Of a stretch of 64,000 bases of DNA, positions 60,108 to 64,000 are shown piece after piece; position 1 is the stretch's first letter; the number at the start of each line of letters is the position of its first letter. The stretch spans positions 1-64,000 of the forward strand of contig JAFEDJ010000030.1 in the NCBI GenBank assembly GCA_018241685.1, given 5' to 3'. The position numbers and the translations under genes were made by a program. The DNA comes from Pseudomonadota bacterium (lineage in GTDB: Bacteria > Pseudomonadota > Gammaproteobacteria > Burkholderiales > Rhodocyclaceae). The notes beneath the pieces were generated by a model, which saw only the letters and a program-made list of their open reading frames with translations, searched no databases and was not told where the DNA came from.

Positions 60108-62507
60108 TCAGTTGCGCAGCGGCTTGCCGGTTTCCAGCATGTGCTGGATGCGGGCTTGCGTGAGGGGATCTTTCAGCAGTGCGACGAACAGGCGGCGCTC
60201 GACGGTGAGCAGCCATTCCTCGTCCACCAGGCTGCCGGTTTCCACCTCGCCACCGCACAGGGCAGTGGCAGCCGCCTTGGCCACCTTGTAATCGTGGGCG
60301 GAGATCATCCCGCCTTCCTTCATGTTCACCAGCATCATCTCGAAGGTGGCGATGCCGTTCTTGCCGGCGACCGGAATGCCTCGGGCCAGCTGCGGCGGGG
60401 TGTGGCCGGCATCGGCCATGGCGCGTGCTTCGCGGATGGCAACCCACAGCAGTTCGTGGGCATTGAAGAGGATGGTGTCTGACGGCCGGGCGAAGCCGTA
60501 GTCGATGGCCTCCTCGGCGCTTTTGGCGACCTTCGCCATCGCAATCGTCTGGAACACCGGCTGCAGGAAGTTGAACACCTCCGTCGGCGTTGCGGACTGG
60601 GCGGCCAGTTCAGCCGCACGCACCGCGAACTCCTTGCAGCCGCCACCCGCCGGGATCAGGCCGACACCGGCTTCCACCAGGCCCACGTAGCTCTCCAGCG
60701 CCAGCACGCGCTTGCCCGCATGCATGACGAACTCGCAACCGCCGCCGAGCGCCATGCCCTGCACCGCGGCAACGACCGGAACCTGCGCATACTTCAACGC
60801 CTGCGAGGCGCGCTGGAACTTCTCGACGGTCGCCTCCAGCACGTCGAAGCGGCCGGCGCTGATGGCTTCCGCCACCTGCTGCAGATTGGCCCCGACAGCG
60901 AACGGCGCCTCGTGCCACACGACGAGACCGTCGAGCGTGGTTTCCGCCTGGCGCACCGCGGCGATGACACCGTCGAGCACCTCGTTGCCGATGGTATGCA
61001 TCTTCGACTTGATCGACACGATGCCGATACCGGCATCGACCGCAGGCAGACGCCAAAGGCGCACGCCGTCGTTCTCGTACAGGGTCTCGCCGGACTGTTC
61101 CGGTGACGCCACGTTCTCGCCGAGCACCCGCTCAGGGAAGAGCTGGCGGCGGTAAACCGGCAAGTCGGAACGCGGCACGTAGGTATTGCGGCGGGCCGAC
61201 CAGGAGCCCTCTGGCGTATGCACGCCAGTGCGGCCGGCTTCCAGCGCCCAGGCCGGCAGCGGCACATCGCTCATGGCTTTACCGGCCGCAATGTCGGCGG
61301 CCACCGCATCGGCAATGGCGGACCAACCGGCAGCCTGCCAAGTTTCGAACGGCCCTTGCGCCCAGCCGAAGCCCCAGCGCATGGCCAGGTCGAGGTCGCG
61401 GGCGTTATCGGCCACGTTCTCGAGCTGCACAGCAGCGTAGTGGAAGATGTCGCGGAAGATCGCCCACAGGAATTGCGCATGGGGATGTTGCGAGGCCCGC
61501 AGTGCGGCGAATTTCTCCGCCGGGTTCCGGATCTTGAGGATCGCAGCGACCTCGTCGGCAATTTCAGCGGAGGACGGCCGATAGCCCTGCTCGGCCAGGT
61601 CGAGCACCTGAATCTCCTTACCCTGCTTGCGGAAGATGCCGCAGCGGGTCTTCTGCCCGAGGGCGCCCTGCGCGATCAGCAACTTCAGCCAGGCCGGCGT
61701 GGTGAAGTGCGCATGCCAAGGGTCGTCGGGCAGGGTGTCCTGCATCGTCTTGATGACGTGGGCCAGCGTGTCCAGGCCGACCACATCGGCGGTGCGGTAG
61801 GTTGCGCTCTTCGGCCGGCCGATCTTCGGGCCGGTCAGCGCATCGACCTCGTCGAAGCCAAGGCCGAAGGCCTGGGTATGGTGCATCACCGCCAGGATGG
61901 AGAAGACGCCGATGCGGTTGGCGACGAAGTTCGGTGTGTCCAGCGCGCGGATCACGCCTTTGCCGAGCCGGGACGTGAGCCAAGTTTCCAATGCGTCGAG
62001 CAGCGTGGCATCGGTGCGCTGCGTGGCGATGAGCTCCACCAGATGCATGTAGCGTGGCGGGTTGAAGAAGTGCACACCGCAGAAACGCGGGCGCAACACC
62101 TCCGGCAGGCCCTGCTCCAGCGCGTTCATCGACAGGCCGGAGGTGTTCGACGCGATCACCGCGTCCGGCGCCAGGAAGGGGCTGATCTTCGCGTAGAGAT
62201 CGTGCTTCCAGTCCATACGCTCGGCAATCGCCTCGATGATCAGGTCGCAGTCGGCGAGCAGCGGTAGGTGTTCCTCATAGTTGGCGGCGTCGATGAAGCG
62301 CAGCGTGTCCTTGCTCGCCAGCGGCGCCGGGTCGAGCTTCTTGAGGCCGTCGAGGGCTTTCCTTACAACCGCGTTCTTGTCGCCGTCCTTGGAGGGCAGG
62401 TCGAACAGCACGACGGGCACGTCGGCATTGGCGAGGTGGGCGGCGATCTGCGCGCCCATCACGCCGGCGCCGAGGACCGCGGCCTTTCTTACGATCAACT
62501 TGTTCAA
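60108..62507 (-). CDS. 3-hydroxyacyl-CoA dehydrogenase / enoyl-CoA hydratase fusion
   Basis: 799 residues in FadN order: NAD-binding hydroxyacyl-CoA dehydrogenase first (AAVLGAGVMGAQIAAHLANA at ~9-28, ASNTSGLSMNALEQGL, CGVHFFNPPRYMHLVELI), its C-terminal domains at ~190-400, then enoyl-CoA hydratase at ~490-700 (MALGGGCEFVMHAGKRVLAL, VGLVEAGVGLIPAGGGCKE with the catalytic Glu pair). It performs steps two and three of beta-oxidation as one chain. AAGGAGACAGCC lies before the ATG. Note the opposite domain order to E. coli FadB. Confidence 0.93.
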   Translation of the reverse strand: MNKLIVRKAAVLGAGVMGAQIAAHLANADVPVVLFDLPSKDGDKNAVVRKALDGLKKLDPAPLASKDTLRFIDAANYEEHLPLLADCDLIIEAIAERMDWKHDLYAKISPFLAPDAVIASNTSGLSMNALEQGLPEVLRPRFCGVHFFNPPRYMHLVELIATQRTDATLLDALETWLTSRLGKGVIRALDTPNFVANRIGVFSILAVMHHTQAFGLGFDEVDALTGPKIGRPKSATYRTADVVGLDTLAHVIKTMQDTLPDDPWHAHFTTPAWLKLLIAQGALGQKTRCGIFRKQGKEIQVLDLAEQGYRPSSAEIADEVAAILKIRNPAEKFAALRASQHPHAQFLWAIFRDIFHYAAVQLENVADNARDLDLAMRWGFGWAQGPFETWQAAGWSAIADAVAADIAAGKAMSDVPLPAWALEAGRTGVHTPEGSWSARRNTYVPRSDLPVYRRQLFPERVLGENVASPEQSGETLYENDGVRLWRLPAVDAGIGIVSIKSKMHTIGNEVLDGVIAAVRQAETTLDGLVVWHEAPFAVGANLQQVAEAISAGRFDVLEATVEKFQRASQALKYAQVPVVAAVQGMALGGGCEFVMHAGKRVLALESYVGLVEAGVGLIPAGGGCKEFAVRAAELAAQSATPTEVFNFLQPVFQTIAMAKVAKSAEEAIDYGFARPSDTILFNAHELLWVAIREARAMADAGHTPPQLARGIPVAGKNGIATFEMMLVNMKEGGMISAHDYKVAKAAATALCGGEVETGSLVDEEWLLTVERRLFVALLKDPLTQARIQHMLETGKPLRN

Positions 62508-62569
62508 GGGCTGTCTCCTTCAGCAATCAGGATTATGCATTAAGGGTATATAAAAATCGTGGCGACGCA

Positions 62570-63865
62570 TCAGAAGGCGTAGTTCAGCTGGACGGATAGC
62601 AGATCGACGCTGTTCTCGAACTTGCCTCGTACGGTCTGCAGGGTCACCGTCTCGGCGGTGTTCGTGACCGCCCGCGCCGTGTGGGTGTCCTTGAGGAACA
62701 GGTGGGCGTAGCCGAAATCCAGGCTGGTATTGGGCGCGACGGCCCACTTGGCGCCGAAGGCCAACCAGATGCGGTCCGCGTCGGGCACGGTCATCGTGCG
62801 ACTGGCATCGTCGGGAATCGGGTTCTTGTCGAAGGCGGTACCGGCGCGCAGTTTCCAGTCCTGGTTGTACTGCCAGGTTGCGCCGACGCCCACGCGCCAG
62901 GTGTCCTTGAAGTTGTAGCGCAGCGGTGCCGTGGCAGCCGCACCGTTGGCAGCTACTTTGGGCGCCAGCGTCTGCAGGCTGCTCCAGCCGGTCCAGGAGT
63001 AGTCGCCGAGCAGCGTCCAGCGCTCGTTGAGCTTGTGCTGGAGCGCGACAGACAAGGTGTCGGGCGTCTCGATGGAGGCGGTGATCGACCGATCGACCAG
63101 GCCCGGCACGGTCTGCGTGCCGTCGAGATCGACCTTCACCTTGGAGCGGTAGCTCACGCCCAGCCAGGTGGCCTCGTCCAGCTGATACATCAGGCCGGCG
63201 TTGTAGCCCCAGGCCCGACCATCGCCCTTGAGCCGCCCGACCGGCGCGCCGACGTAGGGCGTGGCCTGTGTGAATTCGATCTTGCTGACGACGTAGTCGA
63301 CGCCGACGCCAAGCGACAGCCGCTCATTGACACGGTAGGCGACGGACGGATTGACGTTGATATGGCGGATGCGGGTCTTCTGGCCAGAGAAGCGTCCGAC
63401 GAAGGTGCTGTCGTATTCCGTCTCGTCGGCGAAGGTCGGCCCTATTCCCAGGCCCAGCCGCCAGTCTGGCGCCAAGGCGTAGGCGTAGTAGATCGCCGGT
63501 ACCGCATGCACGCCACCCCCATTGCCTCCCGAGTCACCGAGCGGATGGAATGCGCCCGTTGGCGCTCCAGTCAGCGGATTGATGACCGGCATGGGCGTGG
63601 TTCCTTGATCGGTGAAGCGGCTACTCCGACTGATCAGCGTGCCTACTGCGCTGATGTTGTGAGTACCCGACAGCAGCGTCATTCCGGCCGGATTGAAATA
63701 GATCGTGCTCGCGTCCTCGGCAACGGCAGCCTGGCCGGCATAGGCCGTTCCAAGCCCTGAACCGTTCTGCTCCATGAGCTGGAAGCCGGCGGCGCCTGCC
63801 GAGCCGGAAAATGCCAGCGCCGATATGAGCAACGGGATAACGCGGGGCTGCAGCATGTTTCGCAT
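62570..63865 (-). CDS. fadL: FadL/OmpP1 long-chain fatty acid transporter
   Basis: 431 residues from the ATG at 63865 (AAAGGAGACGACTTG upstream). Signal peptide at ~1-27 ending GSAGAAGF. Mature start GFQLMEQNGSGLGTAYAGQA is the FadL hatch region with the AYAG motif; FNPAGMTLLSGTHNIS follows. It ends in LNYAF with the terminal Phe of outer-membrane barrels. It brings fatty acids across the outer membrane and is the first gene of the operon. Confidence 0.95.
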   Translation of the reverse strand: MRNMLQPRVIPLLISALAFSGSAGAAGFQLMEQNGSGLGTAYAGQAAVAEDASTIYFNPAGMTLLSGTHNISAVGTLISRSSRFTDQGTTPMPVINPLTGAPTGAFHPLGDSGGNGGGVHAVPAIYYAYALAPDWRLGLGIGPTFADETEYDSTFVGRFSGQKTRIRHINVNPSVAYRVNERLSLGVGVDYVVSKIEFTQATPYVGAPVGRLKGDGRAWGYNAGLMYQLDEATWLGVSYRSKVKVDLDGTQTVPGLVDRSITASIETPDTLSVALQHKLNERWTLLGDYSWTGWSSLQTLAPKVAANGAAATAPLRYNFKDTWRVGVGATWQYNQDWKLRAGTAFDKNPIPDDASRTMTVPDADRIWLAFGAKWAVAPNTSLDFGYAHLFLKDTHTARAVTNTAETVTLQTVRGKFENSVDLLSVQLNYAF

Positions 63866-63922
63866 CAAGTCGTCTCCTTTTGTACTTTTGTAATAAGCAA
63901 GAACATCGAAACTGGAATGCAC

Positions 63923-63934
63923 AAACGTTCGTTT
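63923..63934. promoter_or_regulatory. PsrA-like operator before fadL
   Basis: AAAC-GTTC-GTTT, a match to the AAAC-N4-GTTT form of fatty-acid-responsive TetR repressors such as PsrA. Another AAACGTT is visible at the very end of the window. The site is about 58 bases before the fadL start codon. Confidence 0.65.
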
Positions 63935-64000
63935 TAACCGAGAGGCAAAAAAACAGCCCTGCTACTCCAAGGCCTCCTGGAATCACTATATTCAAACGTT

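Noticed and set aside
1..64000. CRISPR arrays, tRNA/rRNA genes, insertion sequences, integrases
   Set aside because: No regularly spaced repeats, no cloverleaf-like sequence, no transposase or recombinase frame was recognised; the only sizeable repeat is the pair at 2028 and 3031.

Overview
The window looks like the chromosome of a GC-rich betaproteobacterium, most plausibly of the Rhodocyclales (Azoarcus/Aromatoleum/Thauera type). This is inferred from gene style and content: TorF-type porin beside eutBC, SphA/'phenol meta' porin, a XylR/DmpR-type sigma-54 regulator, LitR-type cluster and a FadN-architecture beta-oxidation operon. No rRNA, tRNA, transposase or integrase gene was seen, so the placement is tentative.

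Layout. 1-3.5 kb is a less GC-rich accessory patch. It holds small unknown proteins, an ankyrin-repeat protein and a ~0.4 kb direct repeat. Each repeat copy carries a structured leader, a leader peptide and a small protein gene; the second protein copy is truncated. 3.56-4.85 kb encodes an S41 (Ctp/Prc) protease homologue that has lost its catalytic lysine. 4.9-10.4 kb is an operon of isochorismatase-family hydrolase, XapX protein, YtcJ-like amidohydrolase and MFS exporter, with a divergent LysR gene. 10.6-20.2 kb carries two modules each controlled by a MocR-type (GntR plus aminotransferase fold) regulator: benE-yggS-class III aminotransferase-glyA, and ferredoxin reductase-M24 peptidase. 20.3-25.5 kb has a FlxA-like protein, a frameshifted remnant, a slipin and a large CHASE3/PAS/GAF/GGDEF/EAL sensor.

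25.5-31.5 kb is an ethanolamine catabolic locus without microcompartment genes: AraC regulator, TorF porin, permease (eat), eutB and eutC, closed by a strong terminator. 31.6-36.4 kb holds TetR/O-methyltransferase and an aldo-keto reductase/MFS/LysR trio. 36.4-42.4 kb is a coherent ketone-degradation module: outer-membrane channel and esterase-type hydrolase on one side, Baeyer-Villiger monooxygenase on the other, a sigma-54 activator between them, two -24/-12 promoters and two matching upstream activator sites. 42.5-44.1 kb has an ABM-domain membrane protein and a LysR gene.

44.1-50.3 kb is a LitR/CarH-like (B12 photoreceptor) MerR regulator divergent from a six-gene operon: FAD oxidoreductase, DUF1365, Cfa-type methyltransferase, DUF3833 lipoprotein, SDR and SnoaL-like protein. 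50.4-53.1 kb has an FMN reductase, a candidate C-rich sRNA on the minus strand, and acuR-acuI with palindromic operators. 53.1-63.9 kb is a minus-strand fatty-acid operon (fadL, fadB-type, fadA, DUF4442 thioesterase, chalcone-isomerase-like protein, fadD, nitronate monooxygenase) plus an acyl-CoA dehydrogenase. PsrA-like palindromes lie upstream of fadL and of the dehydrogenase.

The most unusual signals are the duplicated leader element at 2028-2199/3031-3202, in which five of the six differences between copies fall in segments that pair with each other; the anti-Shine-Dalgarno-rich sRNA candidate; the Lys-less S41 protease; and the Baeyer-Villiger enzyme whose fingerprint histidine is Phe.
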